This document shows positions 33,920 through 41,408 of a DNA stretch of 51,654 bases, piece by piece. This stretch comes from UMGS1279 sp045536815. GTDB lineage: Bacteria > Bacillota > Clostridia > Oscillospirales > Acutalibacteraceae. The notes under the pieces were generated by a model. The model saw only the letters and a program-made list of their open reading frames with translations, was not told where the DNA came from and made no database searches. Made by a program: the position numbers and the translations under genes. Where the stretch lies: NCBI GenBank assembly GCA_045536815.1, contig JAZSOH010000005.1, positions 1 through 51,654 on the forward strand, in the 5' to 3' direction. Numbering within the stretch: the first letter of the stretch is position 1; each line of letters starts with the position of its first letter.

Positions 33920-35053
33920 GTGAAAGGTTTTTTGAACTCGGTTGCCGATTATATCCGCGAGTGCGATAAGTGGCTTTTTATTCTTTGCATTGCCGCGGGC
34001 GGTTACGGTTGTTTGGCTGTTTTAACCTCCACTCGTTACCTTTCTAGCACAAGACAGTTTTATACTCATGTGGCAATGCTTTTTGTTGGCGTTATTGCCG
34101 TTATTTTTATTTCCCATTTTGATTATAATATATTCAAAAAACTTTGGCCCATTGTAGCGGCGGCAACCCTTATACCTGTTATTCTCACATTTTTTATTGG
34201 TTTTGCCCCTGTGGGCACCGATGATAAGGCTTGGCTTATGCTACCCGGCGGTATTACATTTCAACCGTCTGAGCTACTGAAAATCGGTTTTATAATCACC
34301 TTTTCTCTTCATTTGGAAAGGCTTGGGGAGGATATAAATAAGCCTTTAAAGCTTATTCCCGTTTTGGTGCATGGCGCGTTTCCCGTTTTGCTTATACATC
34401 TTCAAGGTGATGACGGCTCTGCAATGATTTTTGCGGCAATTATGTTAGCGCTGCTTTTTGTTTCGGGTCTTAAAAAGAGGTATTTTGCGATTTTCTTTGG
34501 GCTAATTTTGGTTGCGGCTCCGCTGATTTATTTTTTGGTTATGACCCCCGAACAACAAGCGCGTATACAAATTATGTTTGATTTAGAGGCTGACCTTCAA
34601 GGCGGCGGTTGGCAACAATGGCGCGGAAGAATTGCCCTTGCAAACGGCGGTTTTTGGGGACAAGGTCTTTTTAAAGGTGAACTTACCCAAACGGGGGCTG
34701 TGCCCGAAAGCTTTAATGACTTTATTTTTGTAAGCATTGGTGAGGAGCTTGGCCTTGCAGGTTGTACCCTCGTACTTATAATTTTGGCTTCTATTTGCCT
34801 TAGAATTTTACGCATTGGCTCACTGGCTAGGGAAAAATTCGGAAAATATATTTGTGTTGGAGTTTTTACAATGCTACTCGCCCAAATTGTTATAAACCTT
34901 GGTATGTGCCTTTCGATAACTCCTGTTATCGGCGTTACCTTGCCGTTTTTCAGCGCGGGCGGAACCTCGCTTTTTTGCCTTTTTATTAGTATGGGCGTTA
35001 TAATGAGCGTTTATATGCACAGAAATTCAAGGGTTATGAGAATTTACGATTAA
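33920..35053 (+). CDS. FtsW/RodA/SpoVE-family (SEDS) peptidoglycan polymerase
   Basis: The 377-aa integral membrane protein belongs to the SEDS glycosyltransferases that polymerise lipid II. About ten hydrophobic segments are visible. The family signatures GGITFQPSELLKIGFI, the large extracytoplasmic loop with GQGLFKGELTQTGAVPESFNDFIF, GEELGL and the C-terminal TPVIGVTLPFFSAGGTSL are present. The sequence leans to RodA but it could be SpoVE. GTG start after GGGGGCGGCAAG. No class B PBP gene is adjacent. Confidence 0.9.
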   Translation: MKGFLNSVADYIRECDKWLFILCIAAGGYGCLAVLTSTRYLSSTRQFYTHVAMLFVGVIAVIFISHFDYNIFKKLWPIVAAATLIPVILTFFIGFAPVGTDDKAWLMLPGGITFQPSELLKIGFIITFSLHLERLGEDINKPLKLIPVLVHGAFPVLLIHLQGDDGSAMIFAAIMLALLFVSGLKKRYFAIFFGLILVAAPLIYFLVMTPEQQARIQIMFDLEADLQGGGWQQWRGRIALANGGFWGQGLFKGELTQTGAVPESFNDFIFVSIGEELGLAGCTLVLIILASICLRILRIGSLAREKFGKYICVGVFTMLLAQIVINLGMCLSITPVIGVTLPFFSAGGTSLFCLFISMGVIMSVYMHRNSRVMRIYD

Positions 35054-35060
35054 AAAACAC

Positions 35061-35089
35061 TTGAATTTTTGGTTTTGTTGTGCTATAAT
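35061..35089 (+). promoter_or_regulatory. Promoter of the pheST T-box transcript
   Basis: TTGAAT (35061-35066), 17-nt spacer, TATAAT (35084-35089), starting 8 nt after the rodA-type stop codon. Confidence 0.75.
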
Positions 35090-35114
35090 CACCTAGTAAT
35101 TTAATTTATTTTGT

Positions 35115-35376
35115 AAATGCGTTGACGAAGAAAAGTAGGTAAAACTTCTTTGGTCAGAGAGGGGCGCCCTTGGGCTGAAAGGTGCCTTGCAAAGTATTTT
35201 ACTGAAGTTCACTTCTTAGCAGTGCTGCTGAAATTTTAAGTAGGTGGCAACGGTAAACCCCGTTACAGGTTGCGAGAGTGTTTGCTCTTTTAATGTCAGA
35301 GCAAAAAGCTGGGTGGTACCGCGGAGTATGTATTTTTACACTTCGTCCCTTAAAGAATAAGGGGCGAAGTTTTTTT
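35115..35376 (+). promoter_or_regulatory. tRNA-Phe T-box riboswitch upstream of pheST
   Basis: The leader has all T-box landmarks: the 5' GACGAAGAAAAGTAGG element, AGAGAGGGG, a specifier stem with TTC (Phe) at 35208-35210, and the T-box core TGGGTGGTACCGCG at 35310-35323. The terminator stem ACTTCG...CGAAGT at 35340-35370 and its T-run follow. The TGGT of the antiterminator bulge would pair with the ACCA end of tRNA-Phe (A73). Uncharged tRNA-Phe should stabilise the antiterminator and switch on pheST. Confidence 0.93.
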
Positions 35377-35415
35377 GTGCCTTAAAACAAATATTTGTAG
35401 GAAGGAACTGATAAA

Positions 35416-36438
35416 ATGAAGCAAAAACTTGAAGAAATCAGAGTAGCCGCAAAAGCGGCTCTTAGCGCGGCAAATGACCTTGCCGCTATTGATGAAATTC
35501 GCGTTAAGTTTTTAGGTAAAAAAGGTGAGCTTACCGCAATTTTAAAACAAATGGGGTCGCTTAGCCCTGAAGAGCGCCCTATTATGGGACAACTTGCTAA
35601 CGAGGTTCGCGCCGATTTAGAGGGCGAGATTGCAAACTTTGTTACAAATATGAAGGCGAAGGCTCAAAGCGAACGTCTGGAGAAAGAGGCAGTTGACATT
35701 ACTATTGATGGAACAAAGCCTGAAATCGGCGGTCTTCATCCCATAAATTCTGCGCTTAATGACCTTATTGATATTTTTCGTTCAATGGGCTTTGATGTTG
35801 TTGATGGTCCTGAGGTTGAAACTGAGTATTACAATTTCGAGGCGCTTAATGTTCCCGCTGACCACCCCGCACGTGATATGCAGGACACCTTCTATTTAGC
35901 CGAAAATTTACTTCTTCGTTCACAAACTTCGGCAACACAAATTCGTACAATGGAAAAGCGCAAGCCACCTATTCGTATGATTTGCCCCGGTAGAGTTTAT
36001 CGTGCCGACGATGTTGACGCTACACATTCTCCTGTTTTCCATCAGGTTGAAGGTCTTGTAGTTGACAAGGGTATAACAATGTGCGATTTAAAGGGCACAC
36101 TAGAGCAAATGGCGAAGGAAATTTACGGTAAAGATACAAAGGTTAAATTCCGTCCTTCATTCTTCCCGTTTACCGAGCCCAGCGTTGAGGTTGACGTTTC
36201 TTGTAGTGAATGTGGCGGAACAGGTTGCCGTGTTTGTAAAGGCTCGGGTTGGATTGAAATTCTTGGTGCAGGTATGGTGCATCCAAGGGTTTTGGCGGGT
36301 TGTGGAATCGACCCTGAGGAATATTCGGGCTTTGCTTTTGGTATAGGCCTTGACAGACTCACAACAACAAGACATAAAATCAGCGACATACGTTTACTTT
36401 TTGAGAACGATGTTCGTTTTCTAAAACAGTTTAAGTAA
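35416..36438 (+). CDS. pheS: Phenylalanyl-tRNA synthetase alpha subunit
   Basis: The 340-aa catalytic subunit has the N-terminal coiled-coil tRNA arm (1-95) and class II motifs: GFDVVDGPEVETEYYNFEALN (motif 1 region), RVYRADDVDATHSPVFHQVEGL (motif 2) and AFGIGLDRL (motif 3). A CSECGGTGCRVCKGSG zinc-ribbon-like insertion near 260-275 is common in Firmicute PheS. AGGAAGGAAC precedes the ATG. It forms an alpha2beta2 enzyme with PheT. Confidence 0.96.
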   Translation: MKQKLEEIRVAAKAALSAANDLAAIDEIRVKFLGKKGELTAILKQMGSLSPEERPIMGQLANEVRADLEGEIANFVTNMKAKAQSERLEKEAVDITIDGTKPEIGGLHPINSALNDLIDIFRSMGFDVVDGPEVETEYYNFEALNVPADHPARDMQDTFYLAENLLLRSQTSATQIRTMEKRKPPIRMICPGRVYRADDVDATHSPVFHQVEGLVVDKGITMCDLKGTLEQMAKEIYGKDTKVKFRPSFFPFTEPSVEVDVSCSECGGTGCRVCKGSGWIEILGAGMVHPRVLAGCGIDPEEYSGFAFGIGLDRLTTTRHKISDIRLLFENDVRFLKQFK

Positions 36439-36456
36439 GAAAGGTGGGTTTTTAAA

Positions 36457-38847
36457 ATGAAAGTATCTTTAAATCAACTTAAAAGCTATGTTGAAATAAA
36501 TGTAGAGCCTACCGAACTTTGCGACCGTATGGTAATGGCGGGTTTTGAAGTAGAGGAAATTATTAACACCGGCGAAACAATGGAAAACGTTGTAGTTGGT
36601 AAAATTTTAGAAATAACTCCTCACGAAAATTCTGACCATTTGGTTATTTGTCAGCTTGATGTCGGCAAGGACGAGCCTGTGCAAATTGTTACGGGCGCAA
36701 ACAATGTTTTCGAGGGTGCGTTCGTTCCCGCCGCACTTCACTGCTCAAAGCTTCCTAACGGGATGACCATTAAAAGCGGAAAGCTTCGCGGCGTTGTTTC
36801 AAACGGTATGCTTTGTAGCGGCGAAGAGCTTTGTGTTACCGAAGAAATGTATGAAGGCGCTTCGGTAAACGGCATTTTAATATTAAAGGGTGAACCAACT
36901 CCCGGTACCGATATGCGCGAGGTTTTGGGGCTTAACGACTGGATAATTGATTTTAAAATTACCGCAAACAGACCCGACTGTCAAAGTATACTTGGTATCG
37001 CAAGGGAAATTTCGGTTGTGCTTGGCACAAAGTTTACCTTGCCCTGCACAGAATATAAAACTGTTTCGGGCGACATTAACGAGAAAATTAGCGTAGAGGT
37101 TAAAAACTATGACCTTTGCCCAAGGTATATTGGTCGCTACGTTAAAAACATTAAACTTGCACCATCACCCGACTGGCTTAAAAAAGCGCTTATCGCTTCG
37201 GGTATGCGCCCAATAAATAATATTGTTGATATTACAAACTTCGTTATGCTTGAAACAGGTCAACCGCTTCACGCTTTCGATTATCGCGATATAAACGGCC
37301 AAAAGATTATTGTAAGAACCGCCGCCGACGGTGAGAAAATAACTACCCTTGACGGTAAAGAGCACACCTTAAACAGTAGTATGCTTGTTATTGCCGACGA
37401 GAAAGAACCTTCTTGTATGGCGGGAATTATGGGTGGACTTAATAGCGAAATCAAGGAAGATACAACCGAGCTTTTCCTTGAATCCGCCAAATTCAGAAGA
37501 GACAGTGTTCGCCGCACTGCTCGCGCACTTGGAATTCGTACCGAATCAAGCGCAAGGTATGAGCGTGGAACCGATATTATGAACACAAAGTTTGCCTCCG
37601 ACCGTGCTCTTAGCCTTATTTCAGAGCTAGGCGCAGGTGAAATTGTTGAAGGTATTATTGATTGTAACGATGGTCTTCCTGAAGAAAGAATGCTTGATAC
37701 CTCTGTTTTAAAGGTTTGCGGACTTCTTGGTGTTTCGATTTCGGGCGAGAAGATGTGTGACATTTTAAATAGTCTTCATATTCCTACAACACTTGAAGGT
37801 GATATACTTCATAGCAAAATACCTTCTTTCCGTGATGATATTGAGTTTATGGCCGATATTGCCGAAGAGGTTATGAGAATTTACGGTTATGACCATATTG
37901 TTGGAACACCTATGAATGCAAAGGTGCTTCGCGGAACAGTAACCAAGGAAAGAGCGGTTGAGGATAAGCTTAAAACTGCCCTTATCGCTAATGGTATGTA
38001 TGAAATTGCTACCTATTCTTTCATTTCTAAAAACGCTATTGAAACTCTTGATTTGGCGGAGGACGATGAAAGAAATAATATCGTTTATATTAAAAATCCC
38101 CTTGGTGACGAATATAGCGCTATGAGGACACAGCTTGTAACCTCAATGCTAACTGTCCTTGCTACAAATATTAACCGAAAAATACCTTCGGCAAGGTTCT
38201 TCGAGATTTCAAAAAGGTTTGTTCCAAAGGCATTACCCCTTACCGAACAACCTCTGGAGCTTAAAACCTTATGCCTTGGTGTATTTGGCGAAAAGGAAGA
38301 TTTCTTTACCCTTAAAGGCTTGGTTGAACAGGTTATGTCGCTTTGTTCGCTAACACCTAAATACGAAAGGGCAGACGAAGGATATTTGCATCCCGGCAGA
38401 AGCGCAAAGGCTACTGTAAATGGGGAAACCTATGCGGTATTTGGTGAGGTTCACCCCAAAACTGCAGAAAAATATGGTTTTGACGCAAGAGTTTTGGTTG
38501 CCGAAATTTATCTAGATAAGCTTATCGGTACTGAGAAGCCTCTTGTAATTTATGAGCCGCTTCCAAAATTCCCTGCAGTTAGCCGCGACCTTGCAATGCT
38601 TTGCGATAGAAATATGCCTATCGGCGAGCTTACCGAAATTATCAAAAAGGCAGCAGGCAAATCGCTTGAAAATATTGCCCTCTTTGATATTTATGAAGGT
38701 GCTCAAATTCCCGAAGGCAAAAAGAGTGTTGCCTTTAACCTTACGCTTCGTTCTAAGGAAACAACCCTTACAGAAGAAATGGTAGAAACGGTTATGAATA
38801 AGGTAGTTTCTAAACTGTCAGCCGCGGGGGCCGAGCTTAGAAGATAA
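36457..38847 (+). CDS. pheT: Phenylalanyl-tRNA synthetase beta subunit
   Basis: The 796-aa subunit has the expected modules: tRNA-binding EMAP-like domain (about 39-150), B3/4 editing domain (about 210-370), B5 (about 400-470), a catalytic-like core (about 485-680) and the C-terminal anticodon-binding FDX-ACB domain (about 700-795, FPAVSRDLAML). The length is normal. It starts 18 nt after pheS. Its ancestral terminator has been split by about 1.8 kb of inserted DNA. Confidence 0.96.
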   Translation: MKVSLNQLKSYVEINVEPTELCDRMVMAGFEVEEIINTGETMENVVVGKILEITPHENSDHLVICQLDVGKDEPVQIVTGANNVFEGAFVPAALHCSKLPNGMTIKSGKLRGVVSNGMLCSGEELCVTEEMYEGASVNGILILKGEPTPGTDMREVLGLNDWIIDFKITANRPDCQSILGIAREISVVLGTKFTLPCTEYKTVSGDINEKISVEVKNYDLCPRYIGRYVKNIKLAPSPDWLKKALIASGMRPINNIVDITNFVMLETGQPLHAFDYRDINGQKIIVRTAADGEKITTLDGKEHTLNSSMLVIADEKEPSCMAGIMGGLNSEIKEDTTELFLESAKFRRDSVRRTARALGIRTESSARYERGTDIMNTKFASDRALSLISELGAGEIVEGIIDCNDGLPEERMLDTSVLKVCGLLGVSISGEKMCDILNSLHIPTTLEGDILHSKIPSFRDDIEFMADIAEEVMRIYGYDHIVGTPMNAKVLRGTVTKERAVEDKLKTALIANGMYEIATYSFISKNAIETLDLAEDDERNNIVYIKNPLGDEYSAMRTQLVTSMLTVLATNINRKIPSARFFEISKRFVPKALPLTEQPLELKTLCLGVFGEKEDFFTLKGLVEQVMSLCSLTPKYERADEGYLHPGRSAKATVNGETYAVFGEVHPKTAEKYGFDARVLVAEIYLDKLIGTEKPLVIYEPLPKFPAVSRDLAMLCDRNMPIGELTEIIKKAAGKSLENIALFDIYEGAQIPEGKKSVAFNLTLRSKETTLTEEMVETVMNKVVSKLSAAGAELRR

Positions 38848-38855
38848 TATAAGAC

Positions 38856-38899
38856 AAAAAATGCGGACTGTAGCGAGACTTCTCTAAGGGAAGTCTCGC
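38856..38899 (+). terminator. Left part of the split pheT terminator, with 27-nt palindrome
   Basis: A(6)TGCGGACTGTAG at 38856-38873 has its exact complement at 40714-40731, 1.8 kb away. Between 38873 and 38899 an intact 10-bp hairpin, GCGAGACTTC/GAAGTCTCGC with loop TCTAAGG, remains and is followed by AGTTTTATT. Together they read as one long terminator whose right outer arm was displaced. Confidence 0.7.
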
Positions 38900-38901
38900 A
38901 G

Positions 38902-39066
38902 TTTTATTCGCCAAAGGCGAGTTATATTGCTTCGCAGTGATATTCGGCTTTTAGCCGAGTGGTATTCGCTTCGCGAGTTTTGGTGGCGAATAAAATAACA
39001 CTGAAACCGCAAGGTTTTAATATCACTATTGCCAAAGGCAATAATATCACTCCGACGAAGTCGGAA
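38902..39066 (+). repeat. Array of triloop hairpins with GTGATATT/AATATCAC linkers
   Basis: Successive hairpins are TCGCC-AAA-GGCGA (38908-38920), ATTGC-TTC-GCAGT (38926-38938), ATTCGGCT-TTT-AGCCGAGT (38942-38960), ATTCGC-TTC-GCGAGT (38964-38978), AACC-GCAA-GGTT (39005-39016), ATTGCC-AAA-GGCAAT (39028-39042) and TCCGAC-GAA-GTCGGA (39051-39065). Linkers are GTGATATT-like in the left half and AATATCAC (39019, 39043) in the right half. An 11-bp stem (38902-38912 with 38985-38995) encloses the first half. Such an array is not a terminator or attenuator type that I recognise. Confidence 0.75.
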
Positions 39067-39120
39067 TAAAACTTGAAAGACCATCGTTTCTTATGTATAA
39101 TAAATTTAGAGGTGATAACT

Positions 39121-39471
39121 TTGGCTGATAGTGTTTTAAGAGATAAAGCAAAAGAATTTGCAAAAACTGTTATTTTTATTTGTCGCGATATGAAATCAAA
39201 TCATAAGGAATCAGTTTTGATAAATCAATTACTTCGTTCTGCAACATCAATCGGTGCTAATTTACACGAAGCACAGTATGCACAGGGAACAAAAGATTTC
39301 ATTTCCAAACTTGAGATTGCTCAAAAAGAATGTTATGAAACTGAATATTGGCTTGAACTTCTATTTGAAACAAAATGTATGTCAGAGGAAATCTATAAGG
39401 CATTACAAAACGATTGCGGTGCAATTCGAAGAATGTTAATATCTTCACTCAAAACTATTAAATCAAAGTAG
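39121..39471 (+). CDS. Four-helix-bundle protein (23S rRNA intervening-sequence family)
   Basis: The 116-aa protein matches the small four-helix-bundle family first known from ORFs inside 23S rRNA intervening sequences and related to Avd of diversity-generating retroelements. Visible motifs are LRDKAKEFA, NQLLRSATSIGANLHEAQYAQGTKDFISKLEIAQKECYETEYWL and a basic C-terminus. The Arg-Ser-x-x-Ser-(I/V)-x-x-N core is the family hallmark. These proteins are basic and probably bind nucleic acid. The TTG start at 39121 follows GAGGTGATAACT. It lies directly after the hairpin array, not in an rRNA gene. Confidence 0.85.
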   Translation: MADSVLRDKAKEFAKTVIFICRDMKSNHKESVLINQLLRSATSIGANLHEAQYAQGTKDFISKLEIAQKECYETEYWLELLFETKCMSEEIYKALQNDCGAIRRMLISSLKTIKSK

Positions 39472-39544
39472 GGGTTTGGGATTATCTCAAATATGCATTT
39501 TTACATACAAATGTGATGCTAGTTCTATTCAGGCTGAATCCTGC

Positions 39545-39584
39545 AAAAAAATATTCGCACTAAATTTAGTGCGAATATTTTTTT
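39545..39584. terminator. Bidirectional terminator between four-helix and zinc-ribbon genes
   Basis: A near-perfect 40-bp palindrome: A-tract, ATATTCGCACTAA and its complement, T-tract. It overlaps the stop of the minus-strand gene and lies about 75 nt after the plus-strand one. Confidence 0.85.
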
Positions 39585-40416
39585 AATCAACATATATTTC
39601 CATTGCTTTATAACAATTTACTGTTTCGGTATCAGCATTGTTAAAATTGTTTGAATAAGTTTGTAAACTGCCTGAAGGATTAATCGCTAAACCAGTCAAA
39701 TCAAGATATGCATCATAAAATTCTTTAATTGCATCATAGGCTTCCTCGTATTCTTCTGGTGGGTTTTGTAACGCCTTCATTAAATCAGAAACCGCTTCTT
39801 GGTTACTTTTTATGCTCGATATTTTACTTTTGAAACCGCTATCAGAAAATAAAGCTGTAAGTGAATCATTAAAATCGTCATTAAAACCGTAACCATTGCT
39901 GCGCGTATACTTATCAGTTTTAGAATCCCACTCTTCATAAATAGTGTTATACCAAACAGATTTTATAAGATTTCCAGTACTTTCCGCCTCGGTAGCACCA
40001 AGCAACATCGTTGTTGTGGCAGATTTAAGGTTTTCCGAATAATCTGCACTGATTTTTGCCGATTGATGGTTTTTAATTATGGAACCAACAATAATTCCAG
40101 CACCTATTAATATTGCAACTATTATTGCAATTATTATGTATTTTTTTGCAGACTTTTTAACGGTCTGTAAATTTACCGAAGCGATTTCAACTTTTTGTGG
40201 CGCGGATTCGTCGGAAATTTCGTTTTTCTCCGAAACAGGACATCCGCATTTAGGGCAAGCGTCTGCATAGGGTGGCATTTCTGTACCACAGTCTTCACAA
40301 ATAATAGGAGTTTCTTCGGTAATAATCTTCTCTACCAACTGATAACCACAACTAGGACAAATCTTTGCTTTGTCGCTAACTTCCTTTCCACAGTTTGAAC
40401 AACTAATTAGTGCCAT
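39583..40416 (-). CDS. Double zinc-ribbon membrane protein of unknown function
   Basis: The 277-aa protein begins with two zinc ribbons, C6-C9/C20-C23 and C40-C43/C54-C57, followed by an acidic linker, one transmembrane helix (about 93-114) and an extracytoplasmic helical domain (about 118-277) containing YSENLKSATTTMLLGA and an E/Y-rich EEYEEAYDAIKEFYDAYLDL segment. The zinc ribbons should face the cytosol. I do not recognise the external domain. The ATG at 40416 is set by GGAGG. It lies inside the segment that splits the pheT terminator. Confidence 0.8.
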   Translation of the reverse strand: MALISCSNCGKEVSDKAKICPSCGYQLVEKIITEETPIICEDCGTEMPPYADACPKCGCPVSEKNEISDESAPQKVEIASVNLQTVKKSAKKYIIIAIIVAILIGAGIIVGSIIKNHQSAKISADYSENLKSATTTMLLGATEAESTGNLIKSVWYNTIYEEWDSKTDKYTRSNGYGFNDDFNDSLTALFSDSGFKSKISSIKSNQEAVSDLMKALQNPPEEYEEAYDAIKEFYDAYLDLTGLAINPSGSLQTYSNNFNNADTETVNCYKAMEIYVD

Positions 40417-40493
40417 TTTAAATATCCTCCATAATAAAAAAGTGTGTGCAACCAAAGTCGCACACACCGAAAAATGCTCGACTCCGATTTGCT

Positions 40494-40613
40494 ACCACAC
40501 AAAATCGAAATGTCATCCCATATAGAAATGAGAAAACTGAAGTCAGCATTTTTACCAATAGTAAAATGCCCACTTCTATAAAAAAGATGACATATATTCG
40601 ATTTTTGTGTGGT
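40494..40613. repeat. MITE-like 120-bp palindromic element
   Basis: Terminal inverted repeats ACCACACAAAATCGAA (40494-40509) and TTCGATTTTTGTGTGGT (40597-40613) are followed inward by ATGTCATC/GATGACAT (40510-40517 with 40586-40593), TATAGAA/TTCTATA (40521-40527 with 40574-40580) and GCATTTT/AAAATGC (40546-40552 with 40563-40569). The whole unit can fold into one long hairpin. No target duplication is evident, so it could also be a 5' UTR structure of the zinc-ribbon gene. Confidence 0.55.
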
Positions 40614-40713
40614 GAACACATTATATCACATTTTGTTTTCGATGTAAAGTATTAGAAAAAAGAGCAACAGATTTTAAGCCTGTTACTCTTAAATATTCTT
40701 ATGAGAAGTTATC

Positions 40714-40732
40714 CTACAGTCCGCATTTTTTT
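40714..40732 (+). terminator. Displaced right arm of the pheT terminator
   Basis: CTACAGTCCGCA plus seven T is the exact complement of the left arm at 38856-38873. It has no nearby partner and is therefore non-functional as a hairpin on its own. Confidence 0.65.
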
Positions 40733-40751
40733 AAAAGTTTACATATTGTAC

Positions 40752-40780
40752 TTGAAAAATGTAAGTTTATGGTATACAAT
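40752..40780 (+). promoter_or_regulatory. Promoter of ireB
   Basis: TTGAAA (40752-40757), 17-nt spacer, TACAAT (40775-40780), 34 nt before the ATG. Confidence 0.75.
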
Positions 40781-40814
40781 AAATATAAATAATCCTAAAT
40801 GGGAGATGTGAGTT

Positions 40815-41060
40815 ATGCATGATAAGACTATGACCTTTTCAATAGGTAACGACCGCGACCGCGAAATCAGGGAAATTATGATTACTGTCTACAACGCGCT
40901 TAAGGAAAAAGGCTATAATCCTATTAACCAAATTGTAGGTTACCTTATGTCTGAGGACCCAACCTATATTACAACGCATAATAATGCCCGCAATCTTATT
41001 AGGAAAATTGATAGGGATGACCTTTTGCAAGCCCTTATTAAGTATTATATGACAAATTAG
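40815..41060 (+). CDS. ireB: IreB-family regulatory phosphoprotein (UPF0297)
   Basis: The 81-aa protein belongs to the IreB/YrzL family. In Enterococcus, IreB is a substrate of the PASTA kinase IreK and affects cephalosporin resistance. The family motif KTMTFSIG at the N-terminus carries the candidate Thr phosphosites, and GYNPINQIVGYLMSEDPTYITTHNNAR is the conserved core. GGGAGATG precedes the ATG. In many Firmicutes it is followed by the Holliday resolvase ruvX, which is absent here. Confidence 0.92.
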   Translation: MHDKTMTFSIGNDRDREIREIMITVYNALKEKGYNPINQIVGYLMSEDPTYITTHNNARNLIRKIDRDDLLQALIKYYMTN

Positions 41061-41079
41061 TTAGAAAGACGGTGAAATA

Positions 41080-41364
41080 ATGGCAGAACAGTTTCTGACC
41101 TACAAGGGTCGTCCTTTAGTTAGGGGCGGCAATACAATTTATTATGGTAATATGTCGGACGAATATGTTTGTATGCTTCAAATTTTAAGTTTTAAAGAGC
41201 AGGATGGGGAAGAGGTTCCCGATAAAATTCAAATTCAACTTATGCGTACCGACCCAAAGATTCCTATTTTAGAAAGAATCGAAAAAAATAGCGAAAAGCG
41301 TGGGCTTTATAACGCTATGGATATTGCGTCTATTTGGCTTGACAGGGCGCTAAAAGCAAACTAA
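41080..41364 (+). CDS. Small conserved protein downstream of ireB
   Basis: The 94-aa protein has no name I can give. It reads as a compact alpha/beta protein (YKGRPLVRGGNTIYYGN, YVCMLQILSF, then NAMDIASIWLDRAL at the C-terminus), with no membrane segment. It starts 19 nt after ireB with GACGGTGA and shares its transcript and terminator, suggesting a link to IreB signalling or cell-envelope control. From memory, similar genes occur beside ireB in other Clostridia, but I cannot verify that here. Confidence 0.75.
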   Translation: MAEQFLTYKGRPLVRGGNTIYYGNMSDEYVCMLQILSFKEQDGEEVPDKIQIQLMRTDPKIPILERIEKNSEKRGLYNAMDIASIWLDRALKAN

Positions 41365-41368
41365 AATC

Positions 41369-41406
41369 AAAACCGCTTAGTTGTTTAAAAGCAACCAAGC
41401 GGTTTT
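41369..41406. terminator. Terminator ireB operon / dusB
   Basis: AAAACCGCTTaGTTG pairs with CAACcAAGCGGTTTT across a TTTAAAAG loop. The symmetrical A and T tracts suit both converging genes. Confidence 0.85.
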
Positions 41407-41408
41407 TG

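Larger units (their letters stand above)
38900..40713. mobile_element. Candidate insertion splitting the pheT terminator
   Basis: The segment between the inner hairpin (ends 38899) and the displaced right arm (starts 40714) carries a hairpin array, a four-helix-bundle gene, a zinc-ribbon membrane protein gene and a 120-bp palindrome. No transposase or clear target-site duplication is seen. It could be one element or successive insertions. Confidence 0.45.
40417..40814. other. Intergenic region with hairpins, palindromic element and ireB promoter
   Basis: This 398-bp gap holds a GTGTGTGC/GCACACAC hairpin (40442-40467), the 120-bp palindromic element at 40494-40613, the displaced right arm of the pheT terminator (40714-40732) and the ireB promoter (40752-40780). 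No gene is supported. Confidence 0.7.

Noticed and set aside
39472..39544. Structured 3' end of the four-helix element
   Set aside because: Only a weak CATTT/AAATG pairing is seen. I could not find a matching border for the hairpin array.
38856..40732. Classical insertion sequence
   Set aside because: No transposase, no terminal inverted repeat at the proposed borders and no clear target duplication. Described instead as a candidate element of unknown mechanism.
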